From contig SCFE01000094.1 of the NCBI GenBank assembly GCA_004352715.1, positions 1,389,206-1,453,205 on the forward strand: DNA of 64,000 nt. Direction: 5' to 3'. This DNA comes from Hofstenia miamia (taxonomy: Eukaryota > Xenacoelomorpha > Acoela). How positions within the stretch are numbered: the stretch's first letter is position 1; every line of letters begins with the position of its first letter. Under the pieces are notes generated by a model that saw only the letters and a list, made by a program, of their open reading frames with translations, was not told where the DNA came from and did not search any database. Both the position numbers and the translations under genes were made by a program. Below, in pieces: positions 34,656 to 45,259 of the stretch.

Positions 34656-35384
34656 TCAACTAAACTAATACGGATTGGACGTATTACACTGCTGCTTAGT
34701 TTATTACATTGTCATTTCTTAATAATAGTAATCAAATTTGCACAATGATAATACACAATGTCCAGATGTGAAAAACCAAAATAAAATCACAAAACCCTTT
34801 GGGATAGGATGCATACTACAGATGCTTCATTACTATTCACAAAATCAAGAAAGATTATTTGAATCACGGTTGCAAAAACTCACATCAAATTGACATTGTT
34901 AGAGAAAATGTAAGCGCTAATATCACATGACGTTTTTTTACTTGTTTATTCAATTCCTACTATTAGATGTTTGCTAGATGAAGCTTGTTTCGAGATTGGA
35001 CGTCATATGATGAAATTATACATATAAATAGTAAAAGGTAATTACTTCAATCACTTTCGCATATTAAGTGACTGATGAAACAAGGCTAGATAATGTTTAT
35101 ATACAATCTACACTACTTTGCTATAGGATTCTTGGAGATGATTTTGACCATAAAGTCATACCTTTGTTTTCTGAGGGCCATGTAATTATGGGCAAAGCAT
35201 ATTTTAAGTTAATTTAATATATACTTCAACAAAGCATCTATATACAGTGTAATTAAAGCAAAAGAAAAATTTATTGCCAATGAATATAAGTATCAGCAAG
35301 CAATCATTAAAACATTCCATAATTTTGCAACATACTTAAAGGGAGTGTGATACAGATATATTAGATCAGAAATATTAATTGATT
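34656..35384. other. Upstream region of the host gene block
   Basis: No coding sequence recognised. If the four genes are co-transcribed, their promoter should lie here. A TA run at 35385-35404 ends at a single N. Confidence 0.45.
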
Positions 35385-35405
35385 AATATATATATATATA
35401 TATAN

Positions 35406-36200
35406 CCAATATTACCTCTGATCTTGAGCTTTTGTGTACTTGGTCTTCTGTTCACCATCTTGATTTTAGCCACAGCAAGACATGTGGTATTTCCTTTTCT
35501 GTATCTCCCCTTATGATCTTCCTCTTCCTGTGAACTTTTCCCCTCACCATACTCATCTTGGAGTTCAACTTTCTGATAACTTAAATTGGTCTGGTCATGT
35601 GTCCTTACGTCTCCGCAAAGCTAATTCCTCACTCTTTGCCCTCTTCCGCAAAGTTCCCTTTAATTCCACTTCTGCTGTGAAACTCTGTTTGTTCAAGTCC
35701 ATTCCTCGCGCCATTCTTCTCTATGCATTTCCTTGTTGGCGGCCTTCCCGTTCCTTGTTCCACTCTATGGAACGCTTCCAGAAGCGTGCCTTCAAATGGA
35801 TCTCTCCCTTGCCATACAAAGACGCCCTTCTCAAATTCTCGACTCTCCCGCTGTCACTCTCTCGCAAATTGGATCTTGATCGTTTTGATTTCATTAAGTT
35901 CTCTAATTCCAGCTCCACTCGCTCTGATGATGTCACTTTCTCAATTCGTCGTCTCAAAAAAATCGCACCCTTCACTCGTTTTTCAATCGTGCTTGTTCTG
36001 CTGCTAATTCAATCTTGACTCTCAACCCTCCAACAGCGATTGATTTCTTTTCCCCGCCACCGAGCTTCAAGAAATCTTTGATGGCTTTCCTCTTTACTGA
36101 GCCCTTCTCCAACTTTGCATACTCTTCCATTTGCTCCTATTTCATCTCCTGTGACTGTCCTCGCTCAAGTTTTAAATGACTACACTCAGGGAGAACGGCA
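35406..36200 (+). pseudogene. GC-richer LINE, RT C-terminal part
   Basis: Plus strand. The sequence opens with DLELLCTWSS, and the frame 35482-36018 has HLGVQLSDNLNWSGHVSLRL, then ILLYAFPCW and RFQKRAFKWISPL, the usual C-terminal blocks of CR1/L2-type RT. The base composition is clearly richer in G and C than its surroundings. The same family lies at 37898-41150 in the opposite orientation (same SMERFQKRAFKWISPL block). It is cut at 35405 by an N join and followed by a 1000-N gap. Confidence 0.8.
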
Positions 36201-36245
36201 TATATTTAGGCGAAAAATAACAATTGTGTAGCTGCTATATATATA

Positions 36246-37245
36246 NNNNNNNNNNNNNNNNNNNNNNNNNNNNNNNNNNNNNNNNNNNNNNNNNNNNNNN
36301 NNNNNNNNNNNNNNNNNNNNNNNNNNNNNNNNNNNNNNNNNNNNNNNNNNNNNNNNNNNNNNNNNNNNNNNNNNNNNNNNNNNNNNNNNNNNNNNNNNNN
36401 NNNNNNNNNNNNNNNNNNNNNNNNNNNNNNNNNNNNNNNNNNNNNNNNNNNNNNNNNNNNNNNNNNNNNNNNNNNNNNNNNNNNNNNNNNNNNNNNNNNN
36501 NNNNNNNNNNNNNNNNNNNNNNNNNNNNNNNNNNNNNNNNNNNNNNNNNNNNNNNNNNNNNNNNNNNNNNNNNNNNNNNNNNNNNNNNNNNNNNNNNNNN
36601 NNNNNNNNNNNNNNNNNNNNNNNNNNNNNNNNNNNNNNNNNNNNNNNNNNNNNNNNNNNNNNNNNNNNNNNNNNNNNNNNNNNNNNNNNNNNNNNNNNNN
36701 NNNNNNNNNNNNNNNNNNNNNNNNNNNNNNNNNNNNNNNNNNNNNNNNNNNNNNNNNNNNNNNNNNNNNNNNNNNNNNNNNNNNNNNNNNNNNNNNNNNN
36801 NNNNNNNNNNNNNNNNNNNNNNNNNNNNNNNNNNNNNNNNNNNNNNNNNNNNNNNNNNNNNNNNNNNNNNNNNNNNNNNNNNNNNNNNNNNNNNNNNNNN
36901 NNNNNNNNNNNNNNNNNNNNNNNNNNNNNNNNNNNNNNNNNNNNNNNNNNNNNNNNNNNNNNNNNNNNNNNNNNNNNNNNNNNNNNNNNNNNNNNNNNNN
37001 NNNNNNNNNNNNNNNNNNNNNNNNNNNNNNNNNNNNNNNNNNNNNNNNNNNNNNNNNNNNNNNNNNNNNNNNNNNNNNNNNNNNNNNNNNNNNNNNNNNN
37101 NNNNNNNNNNNNNNNNNNNNNNNNNNNNNNNNNNNNNNNNNNNNNNNNNNNNNNNNNNNNNNNNNNNNNNNNNNNNNNNNNNNNNNNNNNNNNNNNNNNN
37201 NNNNNNNNNNNNNNNNNNNNNNNNNNNNNNNNNNNNNNNNNNNNN
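36246..37245. other. 1000-N gap bordered by TA repeats
   Basis: Exactly 1000 Ns, a placeholder of unknown real size. TATA tracts on both sides (36236-36245 and 37246-37266) probably caused the assembly break. Confidence 0.9.
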
Positions 37246-37266
37246 TATATATATATATATATATAT

Positions 37267-37897
37267 TAAAGTCGCTAAAACTTACATATTTCGAAAAACC
37301 TTACAAATATCATCATTTTGGAATATGATTTTTTAGCTGAAGTGTTAAAACATTTCAAACTGGTGAGTGTTTTGTTCAATCAGCTAGAGTATCGCAAATT
37401 TTTTCAACACTTTTTAGGCATCTTAGCATATTCTTGTTGTCCACAAAATAGTTACTTTTATATATAATTATGCTTATTGAGATAAACAGGGTGTCCGCGC
37501 TATTCAACATATCCATACATTTTAAATTCTAAATGTCCACCCTGCTCCAGACTGAAATTAACACATATGAGTTTTTCATTTTGAATCATGTTAATAACCT
37601 TTTCAACATACCAAAATGTTTTGCTTTTGCCATTTATATGCACGTAACTTGACATACAATTCCGATTAAATGTACATCCCCTTACCACACATTATAGCGG
37701 TGAAACTTGTATTTTCTAATCGTGACTTGATATACGCGATAATTTTACAGCTATCATTTCAATTATTAAGGGTGGGAGTAATAACAACATCTGATGGAAT
37801 TTCAACTCTGTCAAACATTGAACAACTTTGATATTTTATGATAGCAGCCTTAATTGAAGCAATTAGATTGTCAACCCTCATATATTTTGGCTGAATA
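37267..37897. other. Unassigned sequence
   Basis: No recognised gene. A minus-strand frame of 62 codons at 37500-37688 (NMIQNEKLICVNFSLEQGG) is unassigned. Confidence 0.45.
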
Positions 37898-38047
37898 ATA
37901 ATAATAATAATAATGAATGACTTTATTTAGCCGCTGAAGGCATACACAACAAAAAAGATAAGAACAAGTCAAGTTTTACGGCAGCGAAGACAGTCACAGT
38001 AGATGAAATAAGAGCAAACGGAAGTGTAGGCGAAGTTGGAGAAGGGC

Positions 38048-39308
38048 TCAGCAAAGAGGAAATCCATCAAAGATTTCTTGAAGATCGGTGGCGGATTTCT
38101 TCGTTCGACGAATGGAGAAGGTGACAACATCATCAGAGCGAGTGCAGCAGGAATTAGAGAACTTAATGAATTCAAATGGATCCAGATACAATTTGCGAGT
38201 CAGTAGTCGATTGAACAGGAGGAGATCACAGGCATGAAAGTAGAGTGACAGCGGGAGAGTGGAGAATTTCAGCAGAGCGTCTTTATAGGCCAAAGGGGAA
38301 ATCCATTTGAAAGCGCGTTTCTGGAAACGTTCCATGGAGTGGAACAAAGCATGAGAAGGCCACCAACAAGGAGATGCTTTTGAGATGTCAAGAAAGATAA
38401 TACAACCAGGATCATTACTATCAGAGTGAAAATAGCAGGTTTTGATCAGAGTGAGCAGGTTAGTAATCGTAGAGTGACCAGGAAGGTTGTCATGCTGAGC
38501 AGAAAAGATGAGGTGACGAATTTTTGGGAATGCATAACGAAAAACAAAGCGTTCAAAGATGATAGACAGTCGAGATAGAATAGCTATTGGGCGGTAGGAC
38601 GTGACCTGCGAGGAGGGAAGCTGATTAGATTTTACCAGCGGATAAATCCAAGATGTCTTCCAACAGGTGGGATAGCGCTTAGAGGAGCAAATGAAGGAGT
38701 AAAGATGCTTTAAATTGATAGAAAGCGTGGAGGAGGTTTCATGAATTACAAAGGAAGGGACACCGTCAGGATAGCAAGGACCAGACAACTTGCAAGATTT
38801 AAGCATGAAAGAAATATCATGGGCACAGAAGTCNNNNNNNNNNNNNNNNNNNNNNNNNNNNNNNNNNNNNNNNNNNNNNNNNNNNNNNNNNNNNNNNNNN
38901 NNNNNNNNNNNNNNNNNNNNNNNNNNNGATAGAAAGCGTGGAGGAGGTTTCATGAATTACAAAGGAAGGGACACCGTCAGGATAGCAAGGACCAGACAAC
39001 TTGCAAGATTTAAGCATGAAAGAAATATCATGGGCACAGAAGTCAATATCACAAAGTCGGATGAGCGGGGAGGCAGCAGGCGGACCAGGGCACATGGAGA
39101 CAGGTACAGAGCAGTTAGAGGCAAAATACGCATTGAACAGATCAGCTTTCTCCAGGTCAGTGTGAGCAGAAAGAAGATTACATCTCAAATTGGGGAGCTC
39201 AGGCTTGGAATGAAGAGAACGCAAGAAGAGAACCGGACGAGAAGCTGGACAGAAAAGAGACTTTGTCAAGTTCCATAAAATTGATAACATTTTCTGTGAG
39301 AGAAGCAA
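38048..39308 (-). pseudogene. LINE reverse transcriptase, fingers and palm
   Basis: Minus-strand frames carry CKLSGPCYPDGVPSFVIHE, TSYRPIAILSRLSIIFERF and a motif A start (CIIFLDISKA). The frame then jumps to the C-terminal block SMERFQKRAFKWISPLAYK, so motifs B and C are deleted from this copy. The stretch before and after the 94-N gap is duplicated. Confidence 0.8.
38717..39044. repeat. 117-bp duplicated flank at a 94-N gap
   Basis: 38717-38833 and 38928-39044 are identical, on either side of the gap. Unmerged overlap. Confidence 0.9.
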
Positions 39309-39433
39309 GCTTCGGAGAAGCAGTAGTACCAGAATGACGTTTGTAAGACTCCAATTTATTCAAGGAGTGCATAGTAAGGGACGAAAAATAGAAAGGAAGA
39401 GAAGCACGCTTTTTCCGCCGACGAGGAACATAA

Positions 39434-39745
39434 TAAGAAATAACTTGATGTAAGAAAGTGAACCAATCGTCAACTGAGAAGGAATCACTAAAAACGGGGA
39501 GCGAAGATAAGAGAGCAGCATTAAGTGACAGAATGTCACTGTTAAATCAAGCANNNNNNNNNNNNNNNNNNNNNNNNNNNNNNNNNNNNNNNNNNNNNNN
39601 NNNNNNNNNNNNNNNNNNNNNNNNNAAGAAATAACTTGATGTAAGAAAGTGAACCAATCGTCAACTGAGAAGGAATCACTAAAAACGGGGAGCGAAGATA
39701 AGAGAGCAGCATTAAGTGACAGAATGTCACTGTTAAATCAAGCAT
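39434..39745. repeat. 120-bp duplicated flank at a 72-N gap
   Basis: 39434-39553 and 39626-39745 are identical around the gap. Unmerged overlap. Confidence 0.9.
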
Positions 39746-40360
39746 ATTGAGGAGCAGCCGGATTAGCAGATGGAGAAGTAGAGTTAACAGACAGATTGAA
39801 GCGGACGATTGAGTGATCTGACAGCTTGGCAGGAACAGGGATTACAGATATGTCGAATATGTAATCGGGGTGAGAGCACAGAACCAAATCAAGCAGGGAG
39901 GAGCTGGAAGTAGGAGAAAATACAAGTAGTTCAAGAGAATAGCAGGCAAAAACTTCTAAAACTGCAGCCTCATAAGTATCAGTAGAGTCTAACGCATTCC
40001 AGCAGACATTGGGAAGATTGAAGTCACCACAAACAAGAAAATGNAGTCACTGTTAAATCGAGCATATTGAGGAGCAGCCGGATTAGCAGATGGAGAAGTA
40101 GAGTTGACAGACAGATTGAAGCTGACGAATGAGTGATCTGACAGCTTGGCAGGAACAGGGATTACAGACATGTCGAATATGTAATCGGCGTGAGAGCACA
40201 GAACCAAATCAAGCAGGGAGGAGCTGGGAGTAGGAGAAAATACAAGTTGTTCAAGAGAATATCAGGCAAAAACTTCTAAAACTGCAGACTCATAAGTGTC
40301 AGTAGAGTCTAACGCATTTCAGCCGACATTGGGAAGATTGAAGTCACCACAAGCAAGAAA
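39727..40360. repeat. Diverged duplicated flank at the single N at 40044
   Basis: About 315 bases before 40044 recur after it with a few percent substitutions. The divergence fits two haplotypes or two LINE copies joined end to end rather than a simple overlap. Confidence 0.75.
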
Positions 40361-40850
40361 ATGAGGACGAATGGAAAAGCCAATTTGACGAGAGAGGGAG
40401 GTAGAGTCGTCATGAAAAGACTCAAACATAGATGATAAATCCGCAATGGGAATGCGAAAGGCACTTTTCGAAGGAGGGTTGTAAACGCAGAGCAGAGAAA
40501 CCATGTGGTCACTGAGAACAACAGCACAGCCACAACAGAAATCGAAGGATAATGAATCGAATGAGATGGGACGAATGTCAAGGTTAGGAAGACGTGAGAC
40601 AATGAGAACACGTCCATGGCGACCACTGGAGCGATCCATACGAGAAAACTTTAAGATAAGAGTTGGGAAAAACAACACTGTCAGCAACGGCAGGATCAAG
40701 CCAGGTTTCGGTGATGAAAATGAAGTCAACAGGAGACCGCAAGAAGAAATTGTAAAAGCTGAGACGATGGTTCAAAGATACAAGACTGTGGGCATTGGCA
40801 AGCAATACGGAAAAGCCAGACTTACGGGGAGGAGGAAGATCAGGGTGAGA
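39990..40850 (-). pseudogene. LINE endonuclease
   Basis: The frame 40805-40584 has NAHSLVSLNHRLSFYNF and FIFITETWLDPAVADS. The frame 40729-40319 has MVSLLCVYNPPSKS and ending FLACGDFNLPNVG. The frame 40207-39989 has KLSDHSFVSFNLS. These give the Asn, Glu, Asp-x-Asn and Asp-His blocks of the endonuclease in order, with frameshifts and a duplicated join. Confidence 0.8.
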
Positions 40851-41169
40851 TAGTCAATGATTGGAGAGAGATGAGACAGAACGTGAGGCAGCAGCACTGT
40901 AGGAGAACATTTGGGATTATAGTGAGGAAACATCAGAGGAAAGCTTTGTGAGGGATTCAGACAAGGATGATATGACGCCAGGGCCATCATTGGAGGACGG
41001 AGTCGGGGTAGAGAGAGCAGTGACCGCTTGGCGAAACAAAGAAATGATGACGTCTTTCTTCAGACCACCAACAGCCGAGGAAAACTGGGCATCGCTCAAA
41101 TGTTTGAGGTCGGACAGCGAAATTGGAGGCATAACTGAAATCTAATTAAACTGTATAATAAACAGACAA

Positions 41170-42169
41170 NNNNNNNNNNNNNNNNNNNNNNNNNNNNNNN
41201 NNNNNNNNNNNNNNNNNNNNNNNNNNNNNNNNNNNNNNNNNNNNNNNNNNNNNNNNNNNNNNNNNNNNNNNNNNNNNNNNNNNNNNNNNNNNNNNNNNNN
41301 NNNNNNNNNNNNNNNNNNNNNNNNNNNNNNNNNNNNNNNNNNNNNNNNNNNNNNNNNNNNNNNNNNNNNNNNNNNNNNNNNNNNNNNNNNNNNNNNNNNN
41401 NNNNNNNNNNNNNNNNNNNNNNNNNNNNNNNNNNNNNNNNNNNNNNNNNNNNNNNNNNNNNNNNNNNNNNNNNNNNNNNNNNNNNNNNNNNNNNNNNNNN
41501 NNNNNNNNNNNNNNNNNNNNNNNNNNNNNNNNNNNNNNNNNNNNNNNNNNNNNNNNNNNNNNNNNNNNNNNNNNNNNNNNNNNNNNNNNNNNNNNNNNNN
41601 NNNNNNNNNNNNNNNNNNNNNNNNNNNNNNNNNNNNNNNNNNNNNNNNNNNNNNNNNNNNNNNNNNNNNNNNNNNNNNNNNNNNNNNNNNNNNNNNNNNN
41701 NNNNNNNNNNNNNNNNNNNNNNNNNNNNNNNNNNNNNNNNNNNNNNNNNNNNNNNNNNNNNNNNNNNNNNNNNNNNNNNNNNNNNNNNNNNNNNNNNNNN
41801 NNNNNNNNNNNNNNNNNNNNNNNNNNNNNNNNNNNNNNNNNNNNNNNNNNNNNNNNNNNNNNNNNNNNNNNNNNNNNNNNNNNNNNNNNNNNNNNNNNNN
41901 NNNNNNNNNNNNNNNNNNNNNNNNNNNNNNNNNNNNNNNNNNNNNNNNNNNNNNNNNNNNNNNNNNNNNNNNNNNNNNNNNNNNNNNNNNNNNNNNNNNN
42001 NNNNNNNNNNNNNNNNNNNNNNNNNNNNNNNNNNNNNNNNNNNNNNNNNNNNNNNNNNNNNNNNNNNNNNNNNNNNNNNNNNNNNNNNNNNNNNNNNNNN
42101 NNNNNNNNNNNNNNNNNNNNNNNNNNNNNNNNNNNNNNNNNNNNNNNNNNNNNNNNNNNNNNNNNNNNN
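41170..42169. other. 1000-N gap
   Basis: Exactly 1000 Ns; placeholder length. It separates the LINE from a hAT fragment. Confidence 0.9.
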
Positions 42170-42557
42170 TTTTTCTCGCTCAGTGCCAAACAGATCGTCT
42201 TTGGTTAAACATGTTTTCAATGCGTCATATTTCGAGTTCCATCGAATTTGGCTATACCTGGGTATCAAGCCGTCTTTCACCCATTCGTCAAGTTTCTTGC
42301 CCGCATTGATAACATTGCCAATATTGCGAAATATATCCCTGGTAAGTAGATTAAGTAGATGCACCGTGCAGCCGATGTTGACAATCTTTGGATTTTCTCT
42401 ATTCAACAGCCAGAGGGCTTTTCTCATGTTGGCTGCATTGTCTGCCACGCTTGCAACGACTATACCACCATTTTCTTCTATCCGTTTCACGATTTCATTT
42501 GTTTCTTTCATGATATTTTCACCACTTTTATCGTTGCATTCGATGCTCGCCCAATAA
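42170..42557 (-). pseudogene. Partial second copy of the BED-finger hAT transposase
   Basis: Almost identical to 42893-43279, differing at a few bases. It covers the region from YWASIECNDKS through SVADNAANMRKAL to NSKYDALKTC. At 42557 similarity stops; the next bases continue in the sequence downstream of the main copy, so the arrangement is a tandem partial duplication or an assembly of two copies. The left end is lost in the gap. Confidence 0.8.
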
Positions 42558-42717
42558 TGGGTAAGATCGCGCGTATCCAATTCATTGAGACTGTGTCGTC
42601 AGTTGCAGCGTGATGCCGAATGAGCTGCCTAACTTCTCTGGAAGTCACAAAGAAGAGAAACCTTCTTTCCCGGTAAAGAATCGGAGAACATTTTCCATCG
42701 TTTTGTGACCAATCGAA

Positions 42718-43785
42718 TCAATGTAGCTTGTGAATCTTCTGGTAGAGTTGAGTCTGTATTCCACAATTCATAAATGTCGTGAAATGCCACTGCCACATCG
42801 ATTTTGATAGTTGCTTCGTCAATGTGCGTTGCAACACCATTATGTATTTTGATGTTGTATCCAAAATGTGCGTGGCTTGAATAAATAGTGCTTTTTCTTG
42901 CTCAGTGCAAAACAGATCGTCTTTGGTTAAACATGTTTTCAATGCGTCATATTTCGAGTTCCATCGAATTTGGCTATACCTGGGTATCAAGCCGTCTTTC
43001 ACCCATTCGTCAAGTTTCTTGCCCGCATTGATAACATTGCCAATATTGCGAAATATATCCCCGGTAAGTAGATTAAGTAGATGCACTGTGCAGCCGATGT
43101 TGACAATCTTTGGATTTTCTCTATTCAACAGCCGGAGGGCTTTTCTCATGTTGGCTGCATTGTCTGCCACGCTTGCAACGACTATACCACCATTTTCTTC
43201 TATCTGTTTCACGATTTCATTTGTTTCTTTCATGATATTTTCACCACTTTTATCGTTACATTCGATGCTCGCCCAATAATAAACTTTTTTGGCGTAAACC
43301 ATAAAGCAGATATGATGAGTTCCAGTAAGATTATTTGTCCAGCCGTCAAGTAAAATTGAGGTAAATTTGCCCTTGAAGGACTCACAGACTCGGAGTCGCC
43401 AATCAGCAGCTAACTTTACAGCATGTTCCTGAATCTGTTTTCGGGAAAAATTCCCACAGTCAAAAGCCCATTTGAAAACTTCGTCTTCAACAATACTGAA
43501 AGGCAATGGATGGTTTGCAGAAGCTATCGCTATAGTCACACGGTCGAGTTTTGGTAATTTCGGAAAATTCCCTGTCGATGAGGATCCAGCACAAAAGTAA
43601 TCCGTGAGCTTCGGAACTTTAGCAGACGCGTGATCCGCTTTTTCGGCGTGTAGTTCAGGGTGAATATTCGATATGTGGCGTTTAAGCGATGTAAGATGCT
43701 CCTTTGCACTTTTGAAGGTGATCTCAGACGAGCAGTGTTTGCACTGCATTTTGTTTCGTGCTGGTATGCGCGTAAAATGCTCCAT
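42718..43785 (-). pseudogene. hAT-family transposase with BED zinc finger, C-terminally truncated
   Basis: 355-codon minus-strand frame. Residues 14-42 form a BED finger (CKHC, then LKRHISNIH). The first catalytic Asp is in SILLDGWTNNLTG (about residue 145) and the second in SVADNAANM (about 207); HLLNLL follows. The catalytic Glu and the dimerisation domain that should follow are missing, and the frame stops at 42718. hAT transposases excise and reinsert DNA with 8-bp target duplications. Upstream (43812-43921) lie a tandem repeat and palindromes that may be the element end. Confidence 0.9.
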
Positions 43786-43811
43786 CTTGACGACAAGTTA
43801 CTATCTGAAAT

Positions 43812-43921
43812 GATATTTTGTGGTGTTTATTTGCTTAGCAAACACGCAGCTGGATATTTTGTGGTGTTTATTTGATTAGCAAACACACAGCTGGATTAAA
43901 TCCAGCCAAGCTGGATCCAGC
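43812..43921. repeat. 41-bp tandem repeat and palindromes upstream of the hAT gene
   Basis: Units 43812-43852 and 43853-43893 differ at two bases. They are followed by two palindromes, GCTGGATTAAATCCAGC (43890-43906) and GCTGGATCCAGC (43910-43921). Likely the sub-terminal region of the hAT element, where transposase binds. Confidence 0.6.
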
Positions 43922-44017
43922 GCTGTATGAAAGATTGAGCGCTGTTAGAGCAATTTTATTCTAAAAACAATGAAGATGTAAATGAAACATTAAAAAATAC
44001 AGACAGTTAAAAGGGAC

Positions 44018-44640
44018 ATCTGTTGACGCTTGCAACGGAGATACGCTGCTAAATCTTGTTGCAAAGTTCAGAGACACTGGTAATCTTCAAGACCTACCTC
44101 GGAAGAAGCCTAGAAACTAAATATTCCTCGTTCATCTGTGCACTACATTGTCATCGGTGGTCAATCTTCATTCCTATAAACCTCGTATTGTGCAAATCTA
44201 ACTGCAGAAGCGATGCAAACAACACTTCAATTTTGTTATGAATAGGTAACAAAAATGGAAGGAAGCGTTATTACTCTAGCAGATGTGCTTTGGACGAACG
44301 AAGCATCATTCTACTTTCATGACGTAATATCAGTTAACAATGTCTATTATTGGCATTCTGCTAATCCGCATCCAACATTTGAAAAACCAATAGCTTCTTC
44401 AAAAAATCACTGTTTGGGCTGTGCTGTTTTAATAACAGGTTTTTATTGTATCCATATTTTTATGATGGCAATGTGACTGGTGATGCATATTGCGCCCTGA
44501 TCACCAACCATGTCATTCCATTATTGAAACATAAAAGATGCATCTCTCGCACCATATATCAACAGGATGGTGCACCAAGGCTCACATCCTATGCAGCTAT
44601 CGATCTGTTAAAACGGCACTTTCAATCAAGATTATATTTT
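44018..44640 (+). pseudogene. Tc1/mariner-type transposase relic
   Basis: Plus strand. Near 44038-44120 the frame reads VAKFRDTGNLQDLPRKKPR, the linker after the helix-turn-helix. The frame 44255-44476 has LWTNEASFYFHD, where the first catalytic Asp of the usual DE(S/A)-F motif is Asn, and NPHPTFEKP. The frame 44446-44676 has IYQQDGAPRLTSYAA with the second catalytic Asp. The third acidic residue is lost. Three frames, so inactive. Such enzymes move elements into TA sites. Confidence 0.8.
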
Positions 44641-44689
44641 GTTATTTTTGAGTTAAAGATAATTATTATTAAATGACTTCGTAGTTTTA

Positions 44690-45250
44690 TATGCTATATT
44701 CCTTAAATATATACCGCGTTCTATCGCGTGCTACAAATATGTTGAATTATGTCAAGTTATCGGTGTATATCGATTATATTTTAAACTTTTTGAGTAATTT
44801 ATTGTATTTCCTATCGTTTTTCACCCTAAATTAGTGTTTACTTTGTCCGCGTGTTACGCGTGTCGCTATTCTACAAGTTCGCCTAAATTCGGTACTAATC
44901 GGTAAATAAAATATGAAAATAAATACTAATCGGGAGAACAAATTCTCTGAAAGTTCCAATATATTTAAAAATCAAGTAAAAGACTTGATTTACACTAAAA
45001 AATGTATAGAATCTATATCTTGTATTTGGGTAAATAATAGGTAAAATTTTTTTATGAATTCCCAGTTTTTTGTGCTATTCTCCTTAAATATGTACTGCGT
45101 GCAACGAATTTGGTTAATTATGCAAAGTTATTGATCTATTTATATTTTTTAAGGTTTTACGTATGTTATTGCATTTCTCATCGTTTTTTACCTTGTAATA
45201 GTTTTTATTTTATCCGCGTGCACCCTATTCTATACCTTCGCCCAAAAGCC
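44690..45250 (+). repeat. Two tandem LINE-promoter-like monomers
   Basis: Units of about 380 bp, each with CCTTAAATAT, then TTATTG(T/C)ATTTC, ATCGTTTTT and CTTCGCC-like blocks, at about 44690-44890 and 45075-45245, joined by a segment with AAGTAAAAGACTTGATTTAC. The same unit lies directly upstream of the LINE ORF1 at 63391 (62850-63270) and in reverse at 61630-61912. The placement suggests 5' UTR monomers, as known from mouse L1. Confidence 0.6.
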
Positions 45251-45259
45251 TAAGCATTG

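Larger units (their letters stand above)
37898..41150 (-). mobile_element. GC-richer LINE with endonuclease and RT
   Basis: Minus-strand element. The 3' end is marked by AATAAAGTCATTCATT and an ATT repeat at about 37898-37917. RT lies at 39308-38048, endonuclease at 40850-39990 and a Ser-rich upstream frame at 41132-40917. Three assembly joins within it (38834-38927, 39554-39625, 40044) each have duplicated flanks. The base composition differs from the AT-rich host. It belongs to the same family as 35406-36200. Confidence 0.8.

Noticed and set aside
36224-37336. 370-codon frame
   Set aside because: Created by translating a 1000-N gap between TA repeats.
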